Assembly (NCBI GenBank): GCA_900319895.1
Contig: ONQK01000188.1
Coordinates: 1-5,456 of the forward strand
Source: an uncultured Prevotella sp.
GTDB taxonomy: Bacteria > Bacteroidota > Bacteroidia > Bacteroidales > Bacteroidaceae
Reading direction: 5' to 3'
DNA: 5,456 bases
Positions within the stretch are counted from its first letter, which is position 1, and every line of letters begins with the position of its first letter. The position numbers were made by a program, and so were the translations under genes. Of the stretch, positions 1-5,456 are shown piece by piece. The notes under the pieces are model-generated. The model was not told where the DNA came from. It did not search any database and was given only the letters and a program-made list of their open reading frames with translations.

Positions 1-480
1 CAGCTCAAAGCCGTTGTCAATGAAACAGGAGAGAATGTGCAGGAAACCGTTCACAAGCTTATCGAGGAGTACAATCAGATAGGACATGTGCCCTACAAGG
101 AAAAAGACAAATTGTACAAGGAATATCACGACACGCTCGACAAAATTTACAAAGAGCTCAACATCTCAGTGGCACGCAAGCGCCTTGACAAGTTCAAGAG
201 CAACATCAAGAGCATGATGGAGAAGGGAGAGGAAATGCTTGACAACGAGCGCGCCCGGCTGATGCGCCGCTACGAGCAAATGAAGCAGGAAATAAACACT
301 TACGAGAACAACCTCGGCTTCTTGAACGCCGCATCGAAAAAGGGCAATAGCCTTCTTGACGAGATGAACCGCAAGGTGCAGAAGCTTAAAGACGAGATGA
401 ACCTGGTCCGTGAAAAGATCAAAGCAATTGATGCCGAAAATAAGAACGCTGAAGAAAATGTAGCTTCAGAAGAAAAGTAA
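1..480 (+). CDS. DUF349 domain-containing protein, C-terminal part (partial)
   Basis: The reading frame is open from the first base, so the true start lies upstream; the GTG at 37 is simply an internal Val codon. The visible 159 residues begin with the end of a DUF349 repeat, recognisable from the pattern around residues 22-54: an IEEYNQIGHVP stretch followed by a charged helix KEKDKLYKEYHDTLDKIY. The rest is highly charged and rich in Lys, Glu, Met and Leu, consistent with coiled coil, and ends in an acidic disordered-looking tail (ENVASEEK). Bacteroidota carry long proteins (roughly 600 residues) of several DUF349 repeats with this kind of coiled-coil end; their function is not established. 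No signal peptide or membrane segment is seen in this part. It is a single gene end here, followed 10 bases later by a terminator, so it is not in an operon with the next gene. The family call is fairly sure; no role can be given. Confidence 0.85.
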   Translation, partial: QLKAVVNETGENVQETVHKLIEEYNQIGHVPYKEKDKLYKEYHDTLDKIYKELNISVARKRLDKFKSNIKSMMEKGEEMLDNERARLMRRYEQMKQEINTYENNLGFLNAASKKGNSLLDEMNRKVQKLKDEMNLVREKIKAIDAENKNAEENVASEEK

Positions 481-489
481 AAAACAACG

Positions 490-533
490 CATGTGTCAGC
501 AGCCCCTCAAAAGGCCGCTGGCACATGATTTTT
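490..533 (+). terminator. Rho-independent terminator after the DUF349 gene
   Basis: Arms 490-502 (catgtgtcagcag) and 515-527 (ccgctggcacatg) form a 13-pair stem with one G-U pair and one A-C mismatch, and c503-c504 can add pairs with g513-g514. The stem is followed by ATTTTTC at 528-534. It begins 10 bases after the stop codon. A run of A just before the left arm (479-484) could give it some activity on the other strand too. Confidence 0.75.
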
Positions 534-729
534 CGAGGTGCGCCGGCACAAAAGGGATAACACCAAGACCGGACAATAACGGTCGCAGCTGCTCAGGAAG
601 AGCGAGTTGTGTCATACGGAAAATGATTTTCAGGTAGGAGGTTTCAGGAAAACGAAAAGAACCTGACGAATAAATGAAATTTAACATTTTATGACCTTTA
701 TCAAACAACATTAATTTCATGCAATTCTT
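534..729 (+). other. Leader/intergenic region before the GH18 gene
   Basis: About 196 bases between the terminator and the ATG at 730. There is no exact TAnnTTTG box, so I do not call a promoter; the last 60 bases are A/T-rich and are the likeliest promoter and leader. Small repeats are visible: gaccg/cggtc arms (567-571, 580-584), the 8-base palindrome GCAGCTGC (585-592), gaaaa/ttttc arms (619-623, 627-631), and TTTCAGG twice (628-634 and 642-648) with a partial inverted copy CCTGA at 662-666. No Shine-Dalgarno site precedes the ATG, as usual in Bacteroidota. None of the small repeats is strong enough to call an operator. Confidence 0.4.
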
Positions 730-3279
730 ATGAAAAAACTACTATTCACATTTGCAGTGCTGCTTTGTCATACTGCAATACAGGCACAAGTAGACAATTA
801 CTGTCTTCAATTTTCGCCAAATGGCAGTGTAAACTGCGGCCCCATGCCCGAGCTTGACAATAAAGACAAATTTTCCGTCCAATTCTGGATGAATGCCGAC
901 ACTTGGATCGACGGCGCGACCATCCTCTCACGGGGCAATGGCTTTGCCATCAAAACCACCACTGCCAAGACCCTCAACATTGCTGTCGGTGAGAAGAGCC
1001 TCAACGTCACCCATGACGACTTAGCCGTCAAAAAATGGGTACAAGTAACTTTGAACAGCAATGGAAGTGACACCAAGGTGCTCATTAATGGCAATGTTGC
1101 TGCCACTGTTGATGGCAACTGCAAGATTCCTGTCGATGGAACTCCGTTTACCCTCGGCGGCGGCACTTTTGCAGGCCGCATCGACGAGTTGAGAGTATGG
1201 AATGCAGAGCTGGCCGCCGACTACGACTATTTTATACACAACACTCTCAACAAATGGGCACCGCAGTTAGACGACCTGGTCGCCTATTATAAGTTCGACC
1301 AGAACCTATGTCAGGATGTTGTAGACTACAAGGCACTGTTTGCGCCTGGCAGGAACAATCACCATGGCAAGATGTCGAGCCAAGGCGTGGAAAGACAAAT
1401 CGTCACCGACAATGCCGGGCTGCCCTATCTGCTATGCGGAGCCTACTCCAACCACCAGCGTTTTTTCGATCGTGCGCTCACCCGCGACCAGTTCCTGCTG
1501 GCCAATGACATCATCCTGCTTTCCATTAATTCAAAGCCGGATGGACATCTGGAGTTCGGCTCCCCCAATGACCATGCCACATTGGTCAATGCGGAGCACC
1601 TGGCGGCATTCAAGGGACGAGACGGCGTGCTGTCACTGAAAGGGAACGGCTCGAAAATGACTTGCACCACCACCACGTTGAGCAATAATACGGAACTCAC
1701 GTTTGAGACATGGATCCATCTGGACAAATGGACGGAAGGCGCGTACATCTTCCGTAAGGAAAGCGCCGACAAGCAGCAAGGCTTCTCTATCAGTCTCGGA
1801 GAGGAAGCCACCAAGCAGATCGTCGTATGTGTGAACGGCAAAAAGTTTGTCAATCAGAACGCCATGAGAGTGGGCGAATGGATGTATTTTGCCGTCACAA
1901 CCTTCAAAGGCGGAACTCCTGCCAACACCTTCCTCTTCAAGTTTAACGACATCGATGCCTGGGCCGACGAAAGTCTCTCGGACAACAGCACAGACTATGC
2001 CCCGACGGGCATGGGCGCCATTATAGCCGAAATAGGGGCGGGGCTCACGGCAAAACTCGACCAGACGGCAGTCTTCAATCGGAGTTTCACCAGCCAGGAG
2101 TTGGCTGCGCACAAGGACGGCCTGCCCATGCCAGGGCTAGGCAAGTCGGTCAATGCGCAGCTCATGTTGAAGTCGGCTGCCAACTATGCATACGACAAGG
2201 CAGACTTCCCCGGCTACGACGCTTACTCACAGGATGAATGGAAAGCCATTATGGAATCAGCGTACAAAGGCTATCGGGGATACCAGTTCCGGATTTCTGT
2301 AGCCAAGCATGACGCCTGGCTCGAGACCATCAAGGATGCAAACAAGCGCAAAATCTTTGCGGAGGACCTCGCCCGCCTATCTGAGGAATATGACGGTGTG
2401 GAGCTCGACTTGGAGTGGATGGATGGCGTGCAGACCAACCTGGGGCTGCTGGGCGACGAGATCAAGAAAGTATTGCCCGCGGGAAAGACCTTCATGGTCT
2501 CGTGCCATGCCTATGGAGCCTATAAGTATCCGCTGGCAAAGATCAAAGACGTTGATGGCTTCACTTTTCAGCAATACGGCCCGCAGAAGACATATTTCAA
2601 CTACAACAGCTTCACCACCAGCTACAACAACTTCGTGCAATACGGATTCCCAAAGAACAAGATATATTTGTCATACAGCACTACGACCACCAGGCCATAC
2701 AATGCCAATGACGTGCTGCAAAATGGCGGTGTGTCGGGCATTAGGAACGGCTTCATTGATGACCCTTATGTGCCCAATGAAAACGGGCAATTCGAGAAAG
2801 GCCTGCTGGGTGGCAACTACTACTATTTCATGGGCCCTGTCCAAGTGTATAAAAGAGCCAAGTTCTGTGTCGACAACAAGGTGAAAGGCATCTTCTACTG
2901 GGACATGGGCAACGACGTGCCCGTCACCCATCCATACAATCTGGCAAAGCATTGCAACTATGCTCTGGCAAGCAATGTCGACACCTTGGTCACGGAGGTG
3001 GAGGTGAAACACGTCTCCACGCTTATCCAAGACATCCATCATGCCCAATTACAGGACAAGGTAGACATTAGACTTGATGCAAAGAACCAAATGCTTCGTG
3101 CCATCGTCCCGGAGGAAATAGAATTCCTGGGCATGGAGATTTACACTGGTACGGCGGCAAAAGTCTATTCAGACAACTCCACAAAGACGTCCGTCGCCGC
3201 CTTCCTCCCAGGTGTGTACTTGGTGAAAATCAGGTTAGGAGGCGGAACCGTGGTCTGCAAGAAGTTCCTGAAACACTGA
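730..3279 (+). CDS. Secreted tandem-LamG / GH18 family glycoside hydrolase with T9SS-like C-terminal sorting domain
   Basis: An 849-residue exported protein. Residues 1-20 form a signal peptide (MKKL, hydrophobic core, probable cut near QA-QVD); the Cys at 13 lacks a good lipobox. Residues 24-160 read as a LamG/concanavalin-like sandwich (FSVQFWMNADTW, ending GRIDELRVWN), followed by a linker with YYKFDQ (186-191). Residues 297-460 form a second LamG-like domain (LTFETWIHLDKW, WMYFAVTTF, AVFNRSFTSQEL). Residues 490-745 are the GH18 barrel: DGVELDLEW at 555-563 is the strand-4 catalytic motif with proton donor E562 and D560, FTFQQYG at 611-617 fits strand 6, and GIFYWDMGND at 720-729 fits strand 8. 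GH18 enzymes cut beta-1,4 bonds of chitin or N-glycan cores; which one applies here is not clear. The tail, with GVYLVKI and then KKFLKH as the last residues, resembles a type A T9SS sorting domain, implying surface display or release. E558 replaces the usual Asp. The gene stands alone, with terminator-like hairpins on both sides. The ATG at 730 is the only start that gives a proper signal peptide. Confidence 0.85.
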   Translation: MKKLLFTFAVLLCHTAIQAQVDNYCLQFSPNGSVNCGPMPELDNKDKFSVQFWMNADTWIDGATILSRGNGFAIKTTTAKTLNIAVGEKSLNVTHDDLAVKKWVQVTLNSNGSDTKVLINGNVAATVDGNCKIPVDGTPFTLGGGTFAGRIDELRVWNAELAADYDYFIHNTLNKWAPQLDDLVAYYKFDQNLCQDVVDYKALFAPGRNNHHGKMSSQGVERQIVTDNAGLPYLLCGAYSNHQRFFDRALTRDQFLLANDIILLSINSKPDGHLEFGSPNDHATLVNAEHLAAFKGRDGVLSLKGNGSKMTCTTTTLSNNTELTFETWIHLDKWTEGAYIFRKESADKQQGFSISLGEEATKQIVVCVNGKKFVNQNAMRVGEWMYFAVTTFKGGTPANTFLFKFNDIDAWADESLSDNSTDYAPTGMGAIIAEIGAGLTAKLDQTAVFNRSFTSQELAAHKDGLPMPGLGKSVNAQLMLKSAANYAYDKADFPGYDAYSQDEWKAIMESAYKGYRGYQFRISVAKHDAWLETIKDANKRKIFAEDLARLSEEYDGVELDLEWMDGVQTNLGLLGDEIKKVLPAGKTFMVSCHAYGAYKYPLAKIKDVDGFTFQQYGPQKTYFNYNSFTTSYNNFVQYGFPKNKIYLSYSTTTTRPYNANDVLQNGGVSGIRNGFIDDPYVPNENGQFEKGLLGGNYYYFMGPVQVYKRAKFCVDNKVKGIFYWDMGNDVPVTHPYNLAKHCNYALASNVDTLVTEVEVKHVSTLIQDIHHAQLQDKVDIRLDAKNQMLRAIVPEEIEFLGMEIYTGTAAKVYSDNSTKTSVAAFLPGVYLVKIRLGGGTVVCKKFLKH

Positions 3280-3338
3280 CCGCAGGCCATTTGCCCAAAG
3301 CCCTGTGTGCTGAAAGGCAGGTGAACCTCAAGGAATAA

Positions 3339-3380
3339 GCAGAGACCGGTGCAATGAATGTCGTTTGCACCGGTCTCTGC
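3339..3380 (-). terminator. Perfect 16-bp hairpin 5 nt after the tRNA-Gln 3' end
   Basis: Arms 3339-3354 and 3365-3380 (GCAGAGACCGGTGCAA and its exact reverse complement) are separated by a 10-base loop. On the - strand the stem starts 5 bases after the tRNA discriminator base and is followed by TTATTCC, a weak U-run. It is probably the tRNA transcript's terminator or a processing stem. It may also shield the end of the GH18 transcript coming from the other side, where no T-run follows. Confidence 0.6.
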
Positions 3381-3385
3381 AGCTG

Positions 3386-3456
3386 TTGGGGTACTCGGAC
3401 TCGAACCAAGAATGACAGGACCAGAATCTGTAGTGTTACCATTACACCATACCCCA
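3386..3456 (-). tRNA. trnQ: tRNA-Gln (anticodon CUG)
   Basis: Read on the - strand it folds into a full cloverleaf: acceptor TGGGGTA/TACCCCA (3450-3456 with 3387-3393), D arm GTGT-AATGGTA-ACAC, anticodon arm ACAGA-TTCTGGT-CCTGT, a 4-base variable loop, and T arm CTTGG-TTCGAGT-CCGAG. The anticodon CTG is at 3424-3422 and reads the Gln codon CAG. The U1-A72 acceptor pair and the TGGGGTA start are typical of bacterial tRNA-Gln. The discriminator base is A (3386), and the CCA end is not encoded (CAG follows), so it must be added by the nucleotidyltransferase. The closing pair of the anticodon stem is an A-C mismatch (positions 31 and 39). It stands alone, with its own promoter and hairpin. Confidence 0.93.
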
Positions 3457-3488
3457 ATGAAAAGGACATTGTCCGTAAAAATCGTCTG

Positions 3489-3522
3489 CAAATTTACAAC
3501 TTTTTTCCGAAAAGGCAACAAA
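3489..3522 (-). promoter_or_regulatory. Bacteroidota-type promoter for tRNA-Gln
   Basis: On the - strand TAAATTTG (3496-3489) matches the -7 consensus TAnnTTTG exactly. Upstream lie GTTG at 3519-3516 (19-base spacer) and, overlapping it, TTTG at 3522-3519 (22-base spacer), either of which could be the -33 element TTTG. Transcription would start near 3482, about 25 bases before the tRNA. Directly upstream, 3520-3537 is an A7-GAC-T8 tract that may act as a curved or UP-like element. Confidence 0.65.
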
Positions 3523-3537
3523 AAAAGACTTTTTTTT

Positions 3538-3628
3538 ACCTATTCACCTTAAAAAATTAGAAAAATCTTGTTCTCCACGCATCTCCGTCTTCCATACCCC
3601 CTCGCAAGAGAGCACTTCTTTTGAAAAA
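3538..3628. other. A/T-rich spacer with no gene seen
   Basis: Sequence between the tRNA promoter region and the end of the - strand polysaccharide operon. I see no coding frame with recognisable protein character, no RNA gene and no clear repeat. Its first 30 bases are nearly all A and T; the rest is mixed. Confidence 0.5.
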
Positions 3629-3677
3629 CGCCTGACCGCCGTGGTTCTTCCTCATGTTCTCGTGGCATTGGCAGGCG
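3624..3677 (-). terminator. Possible terminator after the histidine phosphatase gene
   Basis: On the - strand CGCCTG (3677-3672) can pair with CAGGCG (3634-3629), directly followed by TTTTT (3628-3624). The stem is only 6 pairs and the loop is 37 bases, so this is a weak candidate, but it is correctly placed 12 bases after the stop codon of the last gene in the operon. Confidence 0.35.
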
Positions 3678-3689
3678 GGCGTGCCGGGG

Positions 3690-4199
3690 TCAGATTTTAA
3701 GGATTCTCACCTCTGCATTTGCCATTTTCTCAATGTCTTTCATCGGTCTTTTGTACAGAACGCTTTGTATGGCTTTGTTGATGATGCCGTGCCCTACGGC
3801 GAAGACGGTTTTTCCAGGGTATGTGTTGCGGATGTATTGGATGAATTGTTCCGCTCGTTGGAGTATGTCTTCCAGGCTTTCTACGTTCTCGGGCCATGGC
3901 TCGTTTTGCAGTTCGGAGATGATTCTGCCAGTGAAGTCGCCCCAGTCTCTTTCCCTGAGCAGGGGGGTGCAGTCGATTTCTTGTTGCCGGTGCGCTTTCA
4001 TGACGATTTGGCAGGTTTGCACGGCGCGCCTGAGGTCGCTTGACACGAATGCGTCGATTCTTGTGCCTGCCATCTCTTCTTTCAGCCTGAAAGCCTGCCG
4101 TATGCCTTTCTCATTGAGGTTGCCGGGTGTCTGGCCTTGCATGATTTCTCGTGCATTGTCGATGGTCTCGCCGTGGCGTGCCAAGTAGAGCAGTGTCAT
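3690..4199 (-). CDS. Histidine phosphatase family protein (phosphoglycerate mutase-like)
   Basis: 169 residues, somewhat shorter than the usual 190-220 of the family. The family's active-site set is all visible: RHGET at 8-12 (R8, phospho-acceptor H9), SSDLRRA at 53-59 (R57), the LxExxxGxxxG-type segment LRERDWGDFTG at 81-91 with likely acid E83, and VGHG at 135-138 with the second catalytic His, H137. It should therefore be an active cytosolic phosphatase or mutase working through a phosphohistidine; no signal peptide or membrane segment is present. Its substrate cannot be read from the sequence. It is the last gene of the - strand polysaccharide block, and its ATG follows the stop codon of the sugar transferase with no base between them, which suggests coupled translation and a shared task. 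General annotations such as alpha-ribazole phosphatase (CobC-like) would rest on the family alone; nothing here supports cobalamin synthesis. Confidence 0.88.
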   Translation of the reverse strand: MTLLYLARHGETIDNAREIMQGQTPGNLNEKGIRQAFRLKEEMAGTRIDAFVSSDLRRAVQTCQIVMKAHRQQEIDCTPLLRERDWGDFTGRIISELQNEPWPENVESLEDILQRAEQFIQYIRNTYPGKTVFAVGHGIINKAIQSVLYKRPMKDIEKMANAEVRILKI

Positions 4200-4850
4200 T
4201 TAGAATTTTTTTCCGGACACGATGTTGACGAATGTCTTGAACAAAATCTTGATGTCGAACCACCAGGACCGATATTCTAGGTAATAGAGGTCGTACTCAA
4301 GCCGTTGCAGCATTTTCTCGATGGTGTCTGTGTAGCCGTTGTACAGTGTTGCGTATGAGGTGACGCCCGGCCTTATTTGGTAGAGGTATTTGTAGCGTGT
4401 GTCGCGTTCCATGATTTGGTCGATGTAGAATTTTCTCTCCGGCCTGGGGCCGATGAATGCCATGTCGCCCTTTACCACGTTCCAGAGCTGCGGGAGTTCG
4501 TCGAGGTGGTGGTTCCTGAGGAATCTGCCTACTTTGGTCAGCCGGGTGTCGTTGTTCTGCTGGCACAGCTTCGGCCCGTTCTTCTCAGCATCGGTTCTCA
4601 TGCTCCTGAATTTATAGATGTAGAAGGGTCGTCCGAAGCGTCCGATGCGTTCTTGCTTGAAGATGGCCGGCCCTCCGTCTTCCCATTTCACTGCGATGTA
4701 GCAAACTAAGAATAGTGGTGAGAAGATGATGACGCAGGCGCATGCCACCGTGAGGTCGAAGATGCGTTTAAAGTTGCGCTCAAACTCGTTCATGCCGTCT
4801 AGGATGTATCCGTTCGGAAATTTAGCCATGTTTATTACTAATTCTGTCAT
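4200..4850 (-). CDS. Undecaprenyl-phosphate sugar-phosphate transferase (bacterial sugar transferase family, monotopic phosphoglycosyl transferase)
   Basis: 216 residues of the PF02397 family. Such enzymes move a sugar-1-phosphate from a UDP-sugar onto undecaprenyl phosphate at the inner face of the membrane, the first step in capsule, exopolysaccharide or O-antigen units. Visible marks are KRIFDL (29-34) leading into a hydrophobic re-entrant helix (34-55) with the Ser-Pro kink S44-P45; the KFRSM motif at 80-84; the catalytic Asp-Glu pair D117-E118 in HLDELPQLWNV; GPRP at 134-137; and RPGVTS at 160-165 in place of the more usual KPGITGW. It lacks the long N-terminal multi-pass region of WbaP-type enzymes, so it is the compact PglC-like form. 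The sugar is unknown. The start at 4850 gives an N-terminus slightly longer than usual; Met8 and Met20 (MNEFERNFKRIFDL, near 4793) are possible, and Met20 fits the family better. It lies 51 bases after the glycosyltransferase and directly abuts the phosphatase. Confidence 0.92.
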   Translation of the reverse strand: MTELVINMAKFPNGYILDGMNEFERNFKRIFDLTVACACVIIFSPLFLVCYIAVKWEDGGPAIFKQERIGRFGRPFYIYKFRSMRTDAEKNGPKLCQQNNDTRLTKVGRFLRNHHLDELPQLWNVVKGDMAFIGPRPERKFYIDQIMERDTRYKYLYQIRPGVTSYATLYNGYTDTIEKMLQRLEYDLYYLEYRSWWFDIKILFKTFVNIVSGKKF

Positions 4851-4860
4851 GTCTTTATAC

Positions 4861-4916
4861 TTTAAGTTTATTATATAACCATAAAATTTGAGATTTATTG
4901 TTTAAATAAACTTAAA
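4861..4916. repeat. 12-bp A/T inverted repeat at the glycosyltransferase/transferase junction
   Basis: TTTAAGTTTATT at 4861-4872 is the exact reverse complement of AATAAACTTAAA at 4905-4916, with 32 bases between. The right arm is inside the last codons of the glycosyltransferase and the left arm is in the gap before the next start. Each arm has a single G/C pair, so an RNA stem would be weak. It has no T-run suited to termination, and low complexity makes chance plausible. Confidence 0.45.
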
Positions 4917-5456
4917 ATATTTTGTTAAAATTTTTTCTTTCGTGTATAATTGCTTTGCCGTTTGGTGTGCTCGTCTGCCTTTTTCTTTGAGCTCGGCTTT
5001 TTTTTCGAGGCTCAAGTTGTTGAGGAATTCGACCAACTCTTGTTGTTGGCAGGGTTCGAAGCAGTAGCCTATCTGGTGTTCTTTTACCATCATTGCGATT
5101 TCGCTTTTGGCTGACCCGATGTACAGGATGGCCTTCCCTGCTGCCATGTAGTTGTAGGTTTTTGAGGGTACTCCCAGCCCGTACATCTCGTCTGCTAGGG
5201 TGACCAGCGCGAGGTCGCCCCGGTTGAGCACCGTTTGTTGCTGTGCCTTGGAGAAGGGGCCTTTCATCTCCATGTTTTGTTTTGTGTTGTTTTGTATGCA
5301 TTGCTCGATTTTCTTTTCCAACGCCCCTGCTCCCCAGAATTCGAGCATGAGTGTGGGGTTTTCTGTTCGTTGGAAGTTTTCGATGAAGGGGATGATGCCT
5401 TGTACTCTTCCCAGGTTTCCTGCGAATTGTATGCGGATGTGCTGTGGGTCGAAGTC
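4902..5456 (-). CDS. GT4-like (GT-B fold) glycosyltransferase, C-terminal part (partial)
   Basis: The frame is open to the right edge of the window; 184 residues are visible, which is about the C-terminal nucleotide-sugar-binding half of a protein normally near 400. The Met at 5348 is internal, since the 36 codons before it continue the fold with FAGNLGRVQG (11-20), the typical first strand and loop of a GT-B donor domain. Further marks are FWGAG (40-44), DLALVTL (81-87), and GVPSKTYNYMAAGKAIL (95-111), which is the form of the donor-binding motif seen in WcaI/WbuB-like enzymes, followed by S118-E119. These enzymes add a sugar to a lipid-linked acceptor in the cytoplasm during surface polysaccharide assembly. 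The end is Lys- and Phe-rich (ILTKYFKFI). It is upstream of the priming transferase on the same strand, so it is probably in the same operon. Donor and linkage cannot be told. Confidence 0.87.
   Translation of the reverse strand, partial: DFDPQHIRIQFAGNLGRVQGIIPFIENFQRTENPTLMLEFWGAGALEKKIEQCIQNNTKQNMEMKGPFSKAQQQTVLNRGDLALVTLADEMYGLGVPSKTYNYMAAGKAILYIGSAKSEIAMMVKEHQIGYCFEPCQQQELVEFLNNLSLEKKAELKEKGRRAHQTAKQLYTKEKILTKYFKFI

Noticed and set aside
496..720. 74-codon frame on the - strand in the intergenic region
   Set aside because: It overlaps the terminator and leader of + strand genes, has no recognisable motif, and has an unusual composition.
1443..3048. Several frames of 87-191 codons overlapping the GH18 gene
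   Set aside because: All are alternative frames of a gene with clear domains across its whole length; none has a recognisable motif.
3386..3456. tRNA-Gln as an integration site for a mobile polysaccharide island
   Set aside because: The operon lies on the 5' side of the tRNA rather than the 3' side normally used. I saw no integrase and no direct repeat of the tRNA end in this window.
3165..3560. Open frames on both strands crossing the tRNA (118, 79, 68 and 64 codons)
   Set aside because: They read through the tRNA-Gln cloverleaf and its promoter. The peptide stretches they give are the familiar translation of a tRNA and its flanks, with no protein-like features.
3654..4188. Long + strand frames opposite the histidine phosphatase
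   Set aside because: The - strand frame carries the complete RHG/VGHG active site, so these are shadows with no domain character.
1..5456. CRISPR array, insertion sequence, defence or toxin-antitoxin system
   Set aside because: No regularly spaced repeats, transposase, nuclease or small paired genes were seen on either strand.

Overview
The window looks like an ordinary chromosomal stretch from a Bacteroidota bacterium, most likely the order Bacteroidales and Prevotella/Bacteroides-like. Four things point that way. There is a DUF349 coiled-coil protein. There is a secreted LamG/GH18 protein with a type IX secretion (T9SS)-like C-terminal sorting domain. The start codons sit in A/T-rich sequence with no Shine-Dalgarno site. 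In front of the tRNA is an exact copy of the Bacteroidota -7 promoter box, TAnnTTTG. No genus can be named with confidence from the sequence alone.

Layout. (1) Bases 1-480, + strand: the C-terminal part of a DUF349-family protein whose start lies before the window, closed by a good hairpin terminator at about 490-533. (2) Bases 534-729: a leader region with only weak small repeats. (3) Bases 730-3279, + strand: an 849-residue exported protein made of a signal peptide, a LamG-like domain, a second LamG-like domain, a GH18 chitinase/endoglycosidase-type barrel and a T9SS-type sorting tail. (4) Bases 3280-3689: a 410-base stretch without protein genes. It holds a tRNA-Gln (anticodon CUG) on the - strand with its promoter and a perfect 16-bp hairpin just past its 3' end, then A/T-rich spacer. 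(5) Bases 3690-5456, - strand: three genes reading leftwards, namely a GT4-like glycosyltransferase (its start is beyond the window), a membrane-bound priming sugar-phosphate transferase and a histidine phosphatase. They look like the distal end of a capsule, exopolysaccharide or O-antigen operon.

How the parts work together. The left half encodes a secreted or surface protein that probably binds and cuts N-acetylglucosamine-containing glycans. The right half builds glycan: the transferase would load the first sugar-phosphate onto undecaprenyl phosphate and the glycosyltransferase would extend it. The phosphatase abuts the transferase with no gap between stop and start codons, so the two are probably translated together, but its substrate is not evident. 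The tRNA and two terminator-like hairpins lie between the oppositely oriented blocks.

I did not find a clearly new system. The points most worth checking are the altered GH18 active-site motif (DGVELDLE, with Glu where Asp is usual), the phosphatase locked to the priming transferase, the unusually perfect hairpin 5 nt after the tRNA, and a 12-bp A/T inverted repeat at the glycosyltransferase/transferase junction.
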